Assembly (NCBI GenBank): GCA_019239425.1
Contig: JAFAZX010000012.1
Coordinates: forward strand, 115,680-179,679
DNA: 64,000 bases
Reading direction: 5' to 3'
Source of the DNA: Acidobacteriota bacterium
GTDB taxonomy: Bacteria > Acidobacteriota > Blastocatellia > Pyrinomonadales > Pyrinomonadaceae
Part shown: piece after piece, positions 45,830 through 54,648 of the stretch
Position numbering within the stretch: the first letter of the stretch is position 1
Layout: the number at the start of each line of letters is the position of its first letter
The notes under the pieces: model-generated
Seen by the model: the letters and a program-made list of their open reading frames with translations, nothing else
Told to the model about the DNA's origin: nothing
The model's database searches: none
Translations under genes and position numbers: made by a program

Positions 45830-46612
45830 ATGAAGAGAATGACACGCAGGGGCTGGCTGGCGTCGGTCGGCGCGGCCGGGGCGACCGCGGCGGGAGCAGT
45901 CGCCGCGGCGCGCGCGCAGGAGAAACAGGCGAACAACAATAACGGGCGGGCGGGCGACGCAGGCCGTCGTTACAACTTCCAGAACCTCTCGCCGCGCGAG
46001 TTGATTCAGCGCCGCCACCTGCCCAACGTCGAGCTTGTGACGCAGGACGGCAAGCGAGTCCGCTTCTACGACGACCTCGTCAAGGACAGGCGCGTCGTCA
46101 TCCAGTTCATGTTCACGCGCTGCAAAGACATCTGCCCCGTCATCACGCACCACCTGGCCGAAGTGCAGGGGCTGCTCGGCGGGCGCGTCGGGCGCGACAT
46201 CTTCTTCTACTCGATCTCTTTGAGTCCCGGAGAGGACACGCCCAAGGAACTCCGCGCGTTCGCCAGGGAGCACGGGGCGGGGCCGGGCTGGACATTCCTG
46301 ACGGGTAAGCCGGAGGACATCCTCCACCTGCGCCGCTCGCTCGGCTTCTACCTGGACGACCCCAGGCAGGACGCAGACCTCAACAACCACTCGGGCATGG
46401 TCGTCGTCGGCACCGAGCCACTCATGCGCTGGGCGATGTGCCAGGGCGGGGCCAAGCCCGAATGGATCGCCACCGTCATCCGCACCGAGATGGACGCCCC
46501 GCTTCAAGGGGCCGTGGACGGCGTCAGGCAGGCCGACACGGCCATTCAGCTCAAGGGGACTGTGAACGAGAACAAGCAGGCCGCACCCGCAGGTCACATG
46601 CACATGAAATAG
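45830..46612 (+). CDS. SCO family copper chaperone/thiol protein, Tat-exported
   Basis: A 260-residue SCO1/SenC-type protein with an N-terminal Tat-like leader (MTRRGWLASVGAAGATAAGA). The thioredoxin-like domain holds RCKDICP (C98 and C102) and the distal copper ligand H187 in LNNHSGMVVV. SCO proteins deliver copper to oxidase sites. Directly downstream of a multicopper oxidase with AAAGGAG before the ATG, it probably loads copper into that oxidase. The C-terminus ends in a short HMHMK, possibly another metal-binding tail. Confidence 0.93.
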   Translation: MKRMTRRGWLASVGAAGATAAGAVAAARAQEKQANNNNGRAGDAGRRYNFQNLSPRELIQRRHLPNVELVTQDGKRVRFYDDLVKDRRVVIQFMFTRCKDICPVITHHLAEVQGLLGGRVGRDIFFYSISLSPGEDTPKELRAFAREHGAGPGWTFLTGKPEDILHLRRSLGFYLDDPRQDADLNNHSGMVVVGTEPLMRWAMCQGGAKPEWIATVIRTEMDAPLQGAVDGVRQADTAIQLKGTVNENKQAAPAGHMHMK

Positions 46613-46664
46613 AGCCGCCCCCGGCGCGGCCCTGTTCCCTTCGCTGACGCAACTGGACGTGGCG

Positions 46665-46691
46665 GGCGTCACGCGCTCAGCGCGTGACGCC
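46665..46691. terminator. Stem-loop after the copper operon
   Basis: A perfect 12-bp stem (46665-46676 and 46680-46691) with a 3-nt loop lies 53 bp after the SCO stop. No T-run follows, so it may be a rho-type or weak terminator. Confidence 0.5.
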
Positions 46692-46764
46692 GCCGATTTA
46701 GGAGAGAGCAGGAGAAGAGAAACATCTTGACGACGCGCCCCCGCCCACATAACCTCTCGGCCAC

Positions 46765-48246
46765 GTGACGAGCAACTCGGTCAAATTGTTACCCCAGTCG
46801 AGCCGCGCCGTACTGGTCTTGGCCGTGCTGTCGGGTCTCCTCCTAATACTCTCGCCCGACCAGCGCTTCGCGCCGGCCCGCGCGGCCGCTCCGGCGACGG
46901 CGGGGCGCCGGCCTAACGTGGTCGTCATCCTGATCGACGACATGGGATGGGCGGACGCGGGCGCCTACGGCAGCACGTTTCACCGCACGCCCAACATCGA
47001 CGCACTGGCCGCGGGCGGCGTGAGGTTCACCGACGCTTACGCCGCCGCGCCGGTCTGTAGCCCGAGCCGCGCGGCCCTGCTCACGGGGCGCGCGCCCGCG
47101 CGGCTGCGGCTGACGGACTGGCTGCCCGGGCGGGAGGACAGCCCGGCGCAGAGGATGCTCCGCCCGGCCATTCGGCAGGCGCTTCCGCTCGAAGAGTTGA
47201 CGCTGCCCGAACTGCTGAAGGGTGCAGGCTACGTCTCGGCTCACATCGGGAAATGGCACCTGGGCGGTCGCGGCTTCGGCCCACTGGAGCAGGGCTTCGC
47301 GGTCAACGTCGCGGGCGACCACCACGGCACGCCGGTCAGCTACTTCTACCCGTACCGGCGCGGCGAGGAGTTCACGCCGGGGCTCGAAGAGGGGAAGCCG
47401 GGCGAGTACCTGACCGACCGCCTGACCTCGGAGGCGGAGGCGTTCATCGAGCGCAACCGCGCGCGCCACTTCTTCCTCTACCTCGCGCATTACGCCGTCC
47501 ACATCCCGATGCGTGCGAAGGCGGAGAAGGTAGAGAAGTACCGCGCGCTCGCGCGGGCCGGGGCGGCGCAGACGAACCCCATCTACGCGGCGATGGTCGA
47601 GAGCGTGGACGAGAGCGTCGGGCGCGTCGTGGGTAAGCTCCGGGAGCTGTCCCTGCTCGAAGACACGCTCATCATCTTCACCTCGGACAACGGCGGCCTC
47701 TCGGTCGAGGAGGGGCCGAACACGCCCGCGACTAACAACGCGCCGCTGCGCGCCGGCAAGGGCTACCTCTACGAGGGCGGCATCCGCGTCCCGCTCATCG
47801 TCCACTGGCCGCGCGTCGTGAAGGCGGGCGCGGTCTGCGGCGCGCCCGCCGCGGGCACGGACATCTTCGCCACCATCGCCGAGGCGGCCGGCCTCAGGCA
47901 GACCACGGGCGTGGACGGCGTGAGCCTCCTCCCGCAGCTTCGGGGCAGGTGCGGGCCCGGGCGCCGCGTCCTCTACTGGCACTACCCGCACTACAGCAAC
48001 CAGGGCGGGCGCCCCGGCGGCGCCGTCCGCGCCGGCCGCTACAAGCTGATCGAGTTCTACGAAGGCGGGCGTGTGGAACTCTACGACCTCGCGCGCGACC
48101 CCGGCGAGGCGCACGACATCTCTGGAGAGCGGCCGGTCCAGACGCACTACCTGGAGTCGGCCCTCCGGCGCTGGCGCGCGCGCGTCGGCGCGCAGACGAT
48201 GAGGCCGAACCCGGACTACAAGGGCGCGCCGAAGTCGGAACCCTAA
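46765..48246 (+). CDS. Exported arylsulfatase-type sulfatase
   Basis: A 493-residue alkaline-phosphatase-superfamily sulfatase. A signal-like hydrophobic stretch (AVLVLAVLSGLLLILSP) is followed by RPNVVVILIDDMGWADAGAY (two metal-ligand Asp), CSPSRAALLTGRAPARLRLT with C98 of the CxPxR motif that is converted to formylglycine, GKWHLGG, and FTSDNGGLSVEEG. It removes sulfate esters from carbohydrates or other substrates. A formylglycine-generating enzyme is needed but not present in this window. The start is GTG 46765. Its neighbour is a GH97 glycosidase, suggesting a polysaccharide-use locus. Confidence 0.93.
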   Translation: MTSNSVKLLPQSSRAVLVLAVLSGLLLILSPDQRFAPARAAAPATAGRRPNVVVILIDDMGWADAGAYGSTFHRTPNIDALAAGGVRFTDAYAAAPVCSPSRAALLTGRAPARLRLTDWLPGREDSPAQRMLRPAIRQALPLEELTLPELLKGAGYVSAHIGKWHLGGRGFGPLEQGFAVNVAGDHHGTPVSYFYPYRRGEEFTPGLEEGKPGEYLTDRLTSEAEAFIERNRARHFFLYLAHYAVHIPMRAKAEKVEKYRALARAGAAQTNPIYAAMVESVDESVGRVVGKLRELSLLEDTLIIFTSDNGGLSVEEGPNTPATNNAPLRAGKGYLYEGGIRVPLIVHWPRVVKAGAVCGAPAAGTDIFATIAEAAGLRQTTGVDGVSLLPQLRGRCGPGRRVLYWHYPHYSNQGGRPGGAVRAGRYKLIEFYEGGRVELYDLARDPGEAHDISGERPVQTHYLESALRRWRARVGAQTMRPNPDYKGAPKSEP

Positions 48247-48267
48247 CCTTCAACCATCCGGATAAAG

Positions 48268-50247
48268 ATGAAGAGATTCACACTCGCAATCCTTCTCGCG
48301 CTCGTGTGCGCGGCGTCCGCGTCGGCGCAGGTGCAGCAATACGAAGCCTACGTGCGCTCGCCCGGCGGGAGCGTCGAGGTCGGGTTCATACTCGACGACT
48401 CGGGCGCGCCCGCCTACTCGGTCAAGTACAAAGGCCGCGTGGTTGTGGTCTGGTCTGGGCTCGGCCTGGAACTCAAGCAGGGTGGAAGGCTTGAGGACGG
48501 ACTGGATGTGGAGGGTCTCACGCGCCGCGCGCGCGACTCGACGTACGCGCTTACCGTCGGAAAGACCGCGCGTGCGCGCGACCGCTACAGGGAGATGACT
48601 GTCTCTCTGCGCGAGGAGGGGGGCGCGCGCAGACGCCTACAGATAATCTTCCGCGCCTACGACGACGGCGCCGCCTTCCGTTACCGGATACCGGCGCAGG
48701 CCGGTCTCGAACAAGTTGACATCGTGGACGAGAAGAGCATGTTTGCCTTCGAGGGCGACCACCCTTGCTGGGCGATGCAACTGCGCACGTTCCACTCGAA
48801 CTACGAGAAGGAGTTCGACCGTATCTCGCTTAGTCAGATCAAGCCGGGCGCGCGCGTCGGGCTCCCCCTGACGATACAGCCCGAGGGCGGGCCGGTGCTG
48901 GCGATTGCCGAGGCGGGACTCAAGGACTACGCCGGCATGTACCTGCAAGGCGTCGAGGGCGCGCCGCACGCGCTCGTCTCGCGCCTTTCGCCGCACTCGA
49001 ACGACGACGGCCTCGCGGTCAGCACGCGCGCGCCGCTGACGACGCCCTGGCGCGTCTTGATGATTGGTGACGAGCCGGGCCGCCTGATCGAATCGACTCT
49101 TATCTTAAACCTGAACGACTCGCCGGCCTTCGACGCTTCGTGGGTCAGGCCGGGCAAGGCGGCCTGGGACTGGTGGTCGGGGCAGTTGGCCGAGCCGGTC
49201 GCGAACCCCGGCATGAACGACGCGACGATGAAGCACTACATCGACTTCGCCGCCGAGATGGGCTTCGAGTACATGCTGGTGGACGCGGGCTGGTACGCGG
49301 CGAAGGCTTACGGCGACGACGCCGACACGAAGGCCGACATCACGAAGTCCGTCCCCGAGATAGACCTGCCCGGCCTCGTCGCCTACGGCAAGGCGCGCGG
49401 CGTCGGGCTCCTGCTCTGGCTCCACTGGATACCGGCCCGCGACCAGATGGACAGGGCGTTTCCGTACTACGAGCGGCTCGGCGTCAAAGGCGTGAAGGTC
49501 GATTTCATGGATCACGACGACCAGGAGATGGTCGCCTTCTACCACCGGATACTTCAGAAGGCGGCCGAGCACCACCTCCTCGTAGACCTCCACGGCGCTT
49601 ACAAGCCGACGGGCCTCGCGCGCACTTACCCGAACTACCTGACGCAGGAGGGCGTGCTCGGCGCCGAGTACAACAAGTGGAGCGCGCGCGTCACGGCGAC
49701 GCACAACGTGACGCTGCCCTTCACGCGCATGCTCGCCGGCCCGATGGACTACACGCCGGGCGGCTTCCGCAACGTCACGCCCAGAGAGTTCGGGCCGCGT
49801 GATAAGGGGCCGCTCGTGATGACGACGCGCGCGCACGGGCTCGCCATGTACGTCGTCTACGACAGCCCGTTGCAGATGGTCGCCGATTACCCGGGCGCCT
49901 ACCGCGGCCAGCCCGGCGCGGAGTTTCTGAAGGAGGTGCCCGCGAGCTGGGACGAGACGCGCGTCGTCGCCGGCGTGATCGGTAAATACATCGTCGTCGC
50001 GCGCCGCCGCGGGCAGAGCTGGTTCCTCGGCGCGATGACCAACGAGGAGCCGCGCGAGCTGCGCGTGCCGCTCGACTTCCTCGGCCGCGGCCGTTACACG
50101 CTCAAGGCTTACGCCGACGGCGAAGGCGCTGCGTCCGACCCGAAGCAGCTCTCCGTTTCGAACGGCAACGTCAAGGGGGGCGACGCGCTGACACTCAAGC
50201 TCGCGCCGGGCGGCGGCTATGCGGCGCTGTTGAAGTTGACGAGGTAG
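48268..50247 (+). CDS. Glycoside hydrolase family 97 enzyme
   Basis: A 659-residue exported enzyme (signal MKRFTLAILLALVCAASASA). GH97_N beta-domain (about 25-270, with RSPGGSVEVGFILDDSGAPA and IIFRAYDDGAAFRYR), catalytic TIM barrel (about 285-560, AAWDWWSGQ, GFEYMLVDAGWYA, GVKGVKVDFMDHDDQEMVAF, DLHGAYKPTGLARTYPN, LTQEGVLGAEYNKW) and GH97_C (GAMTNEEPRELRVPLDFLG). GH97 comprises inverting alpha-glucosidases and retaining alpha-galactosidases, both calcium-dependent; an EGVLGAEYNKW segment matches the family, but I cannot decide the linkage. It is 21 bp after the sulfatase gene. Confidence 0.94.
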   Translation: MKRFTLAILLALVCAASASAQVQQYEAYVRSPGGSVEVGFILDDSGAPAYSVKYKGRVVVVWSGLGLELKQGGRLEDGLDVEGLTRRARDSTYALTVGKTARARDRYREMTVSLREEGGARRRLQIIFRAYDDGAAFRYRIPAQAGLEQVDIVDEKSMFAFEGDHPCWAMQLRTFHSNYEKEFDRISLSQIKPGARVGLPLTIQPEGGPVLAIAEAGLKDYAGMYLQGVEGAPHALVSRLSPHSNDDGLAVSTRAPLTTPWRVLMIGDEPGRLIESTLILNLNDSPAFDASWVRPGKAAWDWWSGQLAEPVANPGMNDATMKHYIDFAAEMGFEYMLVDAGWYAAKAYGDDADTKADITKSVPEIDLPGLVAYGKARGVGLLLWLHWIPARDQMDRAFPYYERLGVKGVKVDFMDHDDQEMVAFYHRILQKAAEHHLLVDLHGAYKPTGLARTYPNYLTQEGVLGAEYNKWSARVTATHNVTLPFTRMLAGPMDYTPGGFRNVTPREFGPRDKGPLVMTTRAHGLAMYVVYDSPLQMVADYPGAYRGQPGAEFLKEVPASWDETRVVAGVIGKYIVVARRRGQSWFLGAMTNEEPRELRVPLDFLGRGRYTLKAYADGEGAASDPKQLSVSNGNVKGGDALTLKLAPGGGYAALLKLTR

Positions 50248-50253
50248 AAGGAG

Positions 50254-50395
50254 GTGAGACTTCCGAGCCTCAAAGTCATCTTCGCGGCCGCGCTCCTCGC
50301 CGCTCAACTCGTCTGTGCGCCCGACACGCGGGCACAAGGCCAGAGACGCGCGCGGCCGAACGTCGTCGTCATCTTCGCCAGCGATAAGGCCGGCC
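50254..50395 (+). pseudogene. Truncated second sulfatase (signal peptide and N-terminus only)
   Basis: A GTG start at 50254 with AAGGAGG eight bases upstream begins a signal peptide (LKVIFAAALLAAQLVCA) and then RRARPNVVVIFASDKAG, which is the sulfatase N-terminus (compare RPNVVVILIDD in the gene at 46765) with the metal-site Asp pair lost. After about residue 48 the frame has no sulfatase similarity and runs to a stop at 50577 inside the decarboxylase gene on the other strand. A deletion or rearrangement probably joined this stub to the leftward decarboxylase. Confidence 0.7.
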
Positions 50396-50426
50396 GTGAG
50401 CCACAGAGAATATCCGCGGCCCGCGA

Positions 50427-51923
50427 CTACCGCGCCGCGCCCTCAGACGACAGCAGGGCCGAGAGTTGGAGTCGCACGAGTTCCCACGCGTGTGTGAGGT
50501 TTCGCTCGCGGGTGAGCACGTTGCCGACGGCGATGCGGAGGGCGAGGCGTCCGCGCAGCCGCGTGTGCGTAAGGTAGACCGCCCCCGTCGCGTTGACGCG
50601 CGCGAGCAGCCGCTCGTTCAACTCGTCCAAACCTTCGTCGGAAACGTCGCCTCCGGGCGGTAGCCGCGCGCGGAAGCAGACCACGCCCATCACGACGGGC
50701 GCGAGCAGCTCGAAACGGCCGTCGGCTTCGACCCATTCGGCGACGAGCCGCGCGAGGCGGCACGACTCGCGGACGCGCGCCGTCAGACCCTCGCGCCCGA
50801 AGGCGCGGATGACGAACCAGGCCTTGAGCGCGCGGAAACGGCGCCCGAGCTGGATGCCGTAGTCCATGTAGTTCGGCACGGCATCGCCCGCGCGCTCGGC
50901 GTCGCCGCGGAGGTATTCCGGCACGAGGGAGAAGACGCGGCGCAAGGCTTCCGGCCGCCGCACGTAAAGCGTGCTGAAGTCGAGCGGCACGTACAGCCAC
51001 TTGTGCGGGTTGAAGACGACCGAGTCGGCAAGTTCCACACCGCGCATCACGTGTCGGCCCTCCTCAAGGAGCGCCATCGCGCCGCCGTAAGCGGCGTCGA
51101 CGTGCAGCCACAAGCCGTGTTCACGGCAGACCCCGGCTATCTCTTCGACGGGATCGACGCTCGTCGCCGAAGTCGTGCCCACGGTCGCGACGACGGCCAG
51201 GGGCCTGTGGCCCGCGCGCACGTCCGTCTCGACGGCCCGGCGCAACGCGCCGACGCTCATCCTGTATTCGTCGTCCGAAGCCACACGCCGCACGTTCGCC
51301 TCGCCCACCCCGAGCGTGATCGCCGCCTTCTCCAGCGAGCTGTGGGCCTGGTCGGAGGCGTAGAGCGTGAGCGCGGGGACGGAGGCGCGTCCGGCCAGGC
51401 CTTCGCGCCGAACGTCTAACCCGAGTTCTTCGCGCGCGGCGGCGAGCGCGTGGATGACTGCGACCGAGGCCGTGTCGTAGACCACCCCCTGAAACTCCGC
51501 GGGGAGGCCGAGCATCTGCCGCACCCAGTTGAGGACGACCGCTTCGAGTTCGGTGGCGGCGGGCGAAGTCTGCCACGTCATCGCCGAGACGTTGAGGGCG
51601 GCGGCCAGCATCTCGCCGAGGATGCCGGGCGCGGTGGTCGTGGTGGCGAAGTAGCCGAGGAAGTTGGGGTGCCCCCAGTGGACGATGCCGGGCATGACGA
51701 CCCGGTCGAAGTCACGCAGAATCTCATCCATCGGCTCGGCCGCCTCGGGCGGGGCAGCGGGCAGTGCGGCCGCAATCTCTCCGGGCCCGCCTTCAGGCAC
51801 CACGCGCCGGCCCTCGATCCCTTCGCGGTAGTCGGCGACCCAGTCGGCGACCTCGTGAAGCAGGCGTCGGAACTCATCGGCGGGCAGGTCTCCCAAATCC
51901 GTCACGTGTGGTTGATAAGACAC
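50427..51923 (-). CDS. Group II PLP-dependent amino acid decarboxylase
   Basis: A 498-residue aromatic-L-amino-acid-decarboxylase-like protein. PLP residues include NPHKWLYVPLD (Schiff-base K308), LHVDAAYGGAMAL (Asp-Ala-Ala-Tyr, residues 274 onward), HWGHPNFLGYF and VATVGTTSATSVDPVEEI. Such enzymes decarboxylate Trp, Tyr, DOPA or glutamate to amines. The presence of TASVAVIHALAAAREE, in place of the usual TSEAnnxAL segment, places it in a divergent subfamily, so the substrate is not predictable. The start codon is GTG 51923. The 3' end faces a truncated sulfatase stub. Confidence 0.92.
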   Translation of the reverse strand: MSYQPHVTDLGDLPADEFRRLLHEVADWVADYREGIEGRRVVPEGGPGEIAAALPAAPPEAAEPMDEILRDFDRVVMPGIVHWGHPNFLGYFATTTTAPGILGEMLAAALNVSAMTWQTSPAATELEAVVLNWVRQMLGLPAEFQGVVYDTASVAVIHALAAAREELGLDVRREGLAGRASVPALTLYASDQAHSSLEKAAITLGVGEANVRRVASDDEYRMSVGALRRAVETDVRAGHRPLAVVATVGTTSATSVDPVEEIAGVCREHGLWLHVDAAYGGAMALLEEGRHVMRGVELADSVVFNPHKWLYVPLDFSTLYVRRPEALRRVFSLVPEYLRGDAERAGDAVPNYMDYGIQLGRRFRALKAWFVIRAFGREGLTARVRESCRLARLVAEWVEADGRFELLAPVVMGVVCFRARLPPGGDVSDEGLDELNERLLARVNATGAVYLTHTRLRGRLALRIAVGNVLTRERNLTHAWELVRLQLSALLSSEGAAR

Positions 51924-51932
51924 TGCGTCGCG

Positions 51933-52976
51933 TCACTTCCCCGAAGGTGGGTTAGAGCCGGCGTGCCCGCCCACGCGCCACGCGCGGCCCGTGCCCTTGG
52001 AGAGCAGCCTGTCGCCGAAGGGGTAACCGCCGCGCGCGGCGCGCCAGTAGAGCGCCCAGTACGTGCTCAAGGTGCGCTCGGCGACCCACAGCGGCGCGTA
52101 CAGGCAGAGCCGCGGCGGGAAGAAGCGCGCGGCCCCGTCGCCCAGGCCGCGCGCCGCCAGGAGCACCGCCCCGCACGCCACCGCCGCCGCCCCGCCGAGC
52201 GCCCAACGCCAGCCCGCCGCGCCCCACAGGAGCGCGAGCGCGGGCAGCAGCGCGACGAAAAAGGCAGTCTTGGCGCGCATCACGAAGTCCTCGTAAGCCT
52301 GACGCGGCCGCTGCTCGACCCACTTTGTGAAAGTCGGCGGGCGCTTCAGGATGAAGAAGTCGCGGGCGTAGACGACGCTCGCCCCGCGCGCGCGGAAGTG
52401 GCGCACGATCTCTTCGTTGTCGAAGAGCACGTCGCCGTCGTAATGGCCCAGCCTCCGCATCGCGCCGCGCTGGACGCCGAGCGTCCCCGTGTAATCGCCC
52501 TCGACGAGCCACGCGCGGTTGATGAGCATCCGCGCGGCCTCGGTCCGCGCCCAGAGGGGGAGCGGGCTCAGATAGTTCTGCGGGCGCACCATCTCGAACC
52601 GTCCGAGCAGACCCGCCATGCGCCGCACGTCTTCGGCCGTGTAACGGATGTCGTCGTCGGCCAGGATGATGCGCTCGTGCGCCGCGAGGTCTACGCCGGT
52701 GTGGATGCCGTTGACCTTGCCGTTGAGGTAGTTGTAACGCGAATCCACGGGCGCGTGGACGCACGCGTCACGCCACGCTTCGCCGTGCGCCGCGAAGACT
52801 TCGCGGGGCGACCCGTCGACGACCAGCACCTCGCAGCCCGCTCCCGTCAGCAGACGAAAGTAGTCCCGGAATCCGTCCGCCTCCGCGGCGTCGAAGCGGA
52901 CGCGGCGGATGGTCAACAGGTACGTGCAGCACGTGCCGCCCGGGGCGACTGTTGCTGGTGAGTCTTCTACCTTCAT
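51933..52976 (-). CDS. GT2-like glycosyltransferase with C-terminal membrane segments
   Basis: A 347-residue protein with a GT-A type domain: VDGSPREVFAAHG and ILADDDIRYTAEDV (the DDD/DxD metal site near residue 115), GVQRGAMRRLGHYDGDVLFD and NEEIVRHFRARGASVVYA. The C-terminal part has two hydrophobic helices (FFVALLPALALLWGAA and LGGAAAVACGAVLLAARGLG) and a cytosolic tail. It resembles family-2 transferases that elongate surface polysaccharides from a nucleotide sugar. It is separated by 9 bp from the decarboxylase, which may be co-transcribed. Confidence 0.82.
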   Translation of the reverse strand: MKVEDSPATVAPGGTCCTYLLTIRRVRFDAAEADGFRDYFRLLTGAGCEVLVVDGSPREVFAAHGEAWRDACVHAPVDSRYNYLNGKVNGIHTGVDLAAHERIILADDDIRYTAEDVRRMAGLLGRFEMVRPQNYLSPLPLWARTEAARMLINRAWLVEGDYTGTLGVQRGAMRRLGHYDGDVLFDNEEIVRHFRARGASVVYARDFFILKRPPTFTKWVEQRPRQAYEDFVMRAKTAFFVALLPALALLWGAAGWRWALGGAAAVACGAVLLAARGLGDGAARFFPPRLCLYAPLWVAERTLSTYWALYWRAARGGYPFGDRLLSKGTGRAWRVGGHAGSNPPSGK

Positions 52977-53108
52977 CGCGCGGCGCGAGTTCGCTTCAGT
53001 CCGGAATCAGACATAGCCTGCGTCTGCGCGCCGTGAGTCGTCGTTCGAGTTCTCTTATTCGTGACTCACGCCTCGCGTTGGGCGGGCCTTTATCCCGACG
53101 TTACGTTA

Positions 53109-53138
53109 TTACAAGCCCGATGCCACGTAATCTATACA
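53109..53138 (+). promoter_or_regulatory. Candidate promoter of the YqcI/YcgG-DUF1989 pair
   Basis: TTACAA (53109-53114), an 18-bp spacer and TATACA (53133-53138) in a lower-GC stretch, 56 bp before the ATG. A 7-bp inverted repeat GTGAGTC/GACTCAC (53033-53039, 53063-53069) lies upstream in the same 217-bp gap. Confidence 0.45.
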
Positions 53139-53193
53139 AAATGTTTCTATTTTGCGTGAGCGATAAGCGCGGGCTTACGCGGAACAAGCGGGA

Positions 53194-54006
53194 ATGTCAC
53201 GAGCAAGCAGGGCGGTACTTCAATCTAACCCATTCGGCGGCGGCGCGGCCCGCGCGCATAGCGCGTATGCCGCCTGGCGCGAAGGGCAGCTCTGCCATCC
53301 GCTCGAACCCCTTCGAAGCCCTTCGCCACTCGCGCGACTCGTACACGAAGGCTTCCGCGCGCACGTCCTCGATTCACGGTTCCCGTGCGTCGGCGCGAAG
53401 GCGGCGTTCAACCACGATACGTACCGTTTCGGACTCTACGCCGAGATGAACTCTCCCGAAGCGACCAACGGGCTGGCTTACGACCTGTGGGAGTACGCGC
53501 GCGAGCGCGGTGCTTTTGAGACCGAGTACGCGACGTTTGTCGCCAGCTTCGCCGCCCCCGCCGTTGTCTGCGAGCATCAGTGGGAGAAGCTGCTCTGGTC
53601 GCAGCTCCAGAGTCTGCACGACCTCGACCGGGAGCACCACGCGTGGGATCCGGCCGTGAGCAGCGACCCGGCCGACCCGCAGTTCTCTTTCAGCTTCGCG
53701 GGGACGGCCTTCTTCGTCGTCGGGCTGCACCCGGCGAGCTCACGCCTCTCGCGCCGTTTCGCGTGGCCGACGCTCGTCTTCAACGCGCACGCGCAGTTCG
53801 AGCGGCTGCGCGAGCAGAACCGGTTCGAACGGCTGAGGGAGACGGTGCGCGCGCGCGACCAGAGGTTGCAGGGTTCGCTCAACCCGAACCTGAGCAACTT
53901 CGGCGATGCGAGCGAGGCCCGCCAGTACTCGGGCCGCGCCGTGGAGGAAGGCTGGCGCTGCCCGTTCAGCGCCTGGCCCGATCCCGAGGAGAAACAGGAG
54001 GGGTGA
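53194..54006 (+). CDS. YqcI/YcgG family haem-dependent oxygenase-like protein
   Basis: A 270-residue protein. Family signatures are SRFPCVGAKAAFNHDTYRFG, the VGLHPASSRLSRRFAWPTLV and FNAHAQFERLREQNRFERL block, and a C-terminal CPFSAW. No signal peptide. Characterised relatives (DcsA in D-cycloserine synthesis, GntA in guanitoxin synthesis) are haem enzymes that hydroxylate L-arginine or its guanidino derivative. The ATG at 53194 follows a candidate promoter. It overlaps or abuts the DUF1989 gene, which suggests one operon working on a guanidino substrate. The exact substrate is inference. Confidence 0.9.
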   Translation: MSRASRAVLQSNPFGGGAARAHSAYAAWREGQLCHPLEPLRSPSPLARLVHEGFRAHVLDSRFPCVGAKAAFNHDTYRFGLYAEMNSPEATNGLAYDLWEYARERGAFETEYATFVASFAAPAVVCEHQWEKLLWSQLQSLHDLDREHHAWDPAVSSDPADPQFSFSFAGTAFFVVGLHPASSRLSRRFAWPTLVFNAHAQFERLREQNRFERLRETVRARDQRLQGSLNPNLSNFGDASEARQYSGRAVEEGWRCPFSAWPDPEEKQEG

Positions 54007-54038
54007 ACCCACACCTTCCGCGAGGGGACGACAGCGCT

Positions 54039-54623
54039 ATGACCACCCGCTATCACCTTGAACCTCAGACCGGCGTCGGCTTCCTCTTAGAGCGCGGCCG
54101 GCTCCTGAAGGTCATCGACCCGCGGGGCGAGCAGGTCTCGGACCTGACGGCCTTCGCGCAGGAGGATAAGTCCGAGTGGCTCTCCTCGGGGCGCACGATT
54201 GATTACGCCAACACGATCTACCTGACCGAGGGGCACACGCTCTACTCGAACCGCAGCCGCCCGATGTTCTCGATTGTCGAGGACACCGTCGGGCGGCACG
54301 ACTTTCTCCTCACCCCTTGCAGCCGCGACACCTTCAGGCTGCTCTACGACCACCACGACTACCACCCGAGCTGCTTCGAGAATCTGTCCACGAGCCTCGC
54401 CCCGTTCGGCGTGTCGCCCGACACGATCCCGACGACGTTCAACATCTTCATGAACGTCGTCGTGCTCCCGAACGGCGAACTGCGCATCGACCCGCCGCCG
54501 TCGCGCGCGGGGGACTACATCCTTCTGCGCGCCGAGACGGACCTGATCGTCGGCGTGACCGCGTGCTCGGCCGAAAAGTCTAACAACTACAGTTTCAAGC
54601 CGATTGACGTGGAAGTTTATTGA
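54039..54623 (+). CDS. DUF1989 (urea carboxylase-associated) family protein
   Basis: A 194-residue soluble protein matching DUF1989 throughout: YHLEPQTGVGFLLERGRLLK, VIDPRGEQVSDLTAFAQED, LTEGHTLYSNRSRPMFSIVE, DTFRLLYDHHDYHPSCFENL, PTTFNIFMNVVVLPNGELRI and ITACSAEKSNNYSFKPIDVE-like end. Known members (CgdA/CgdB) act on carboxyguanidine in guanidine breakdown. An in-frame GTG at 54003 overlaps the TGA of the oxygenase gene and would add 12 residues, so translation is likely coupled. The pair may be the two-gene route for arginine N-oxidation. Confidence 0.9.
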   Translation: MTTRYHLEPQTGVGFLLERGRLLKVIDPRGEQVSDLTAFAQEDKSEWLSSGRTIDYANTIYLTEGHTLYSNRSRPMFSIVEDTVGRHDFLLTPCSRDTFRLLYDHHDYHPSCFENLSTSLAPFGVSPDTIPTTFNIFMNVVVLPNGELRIDPPPSRAGDYILLRAETDLIVGVTACSAEKSNNYSFKPIDVEVY

Positions 54624-54648
54624 CCGTCGTCGCGTTGATGCGAGGGCG

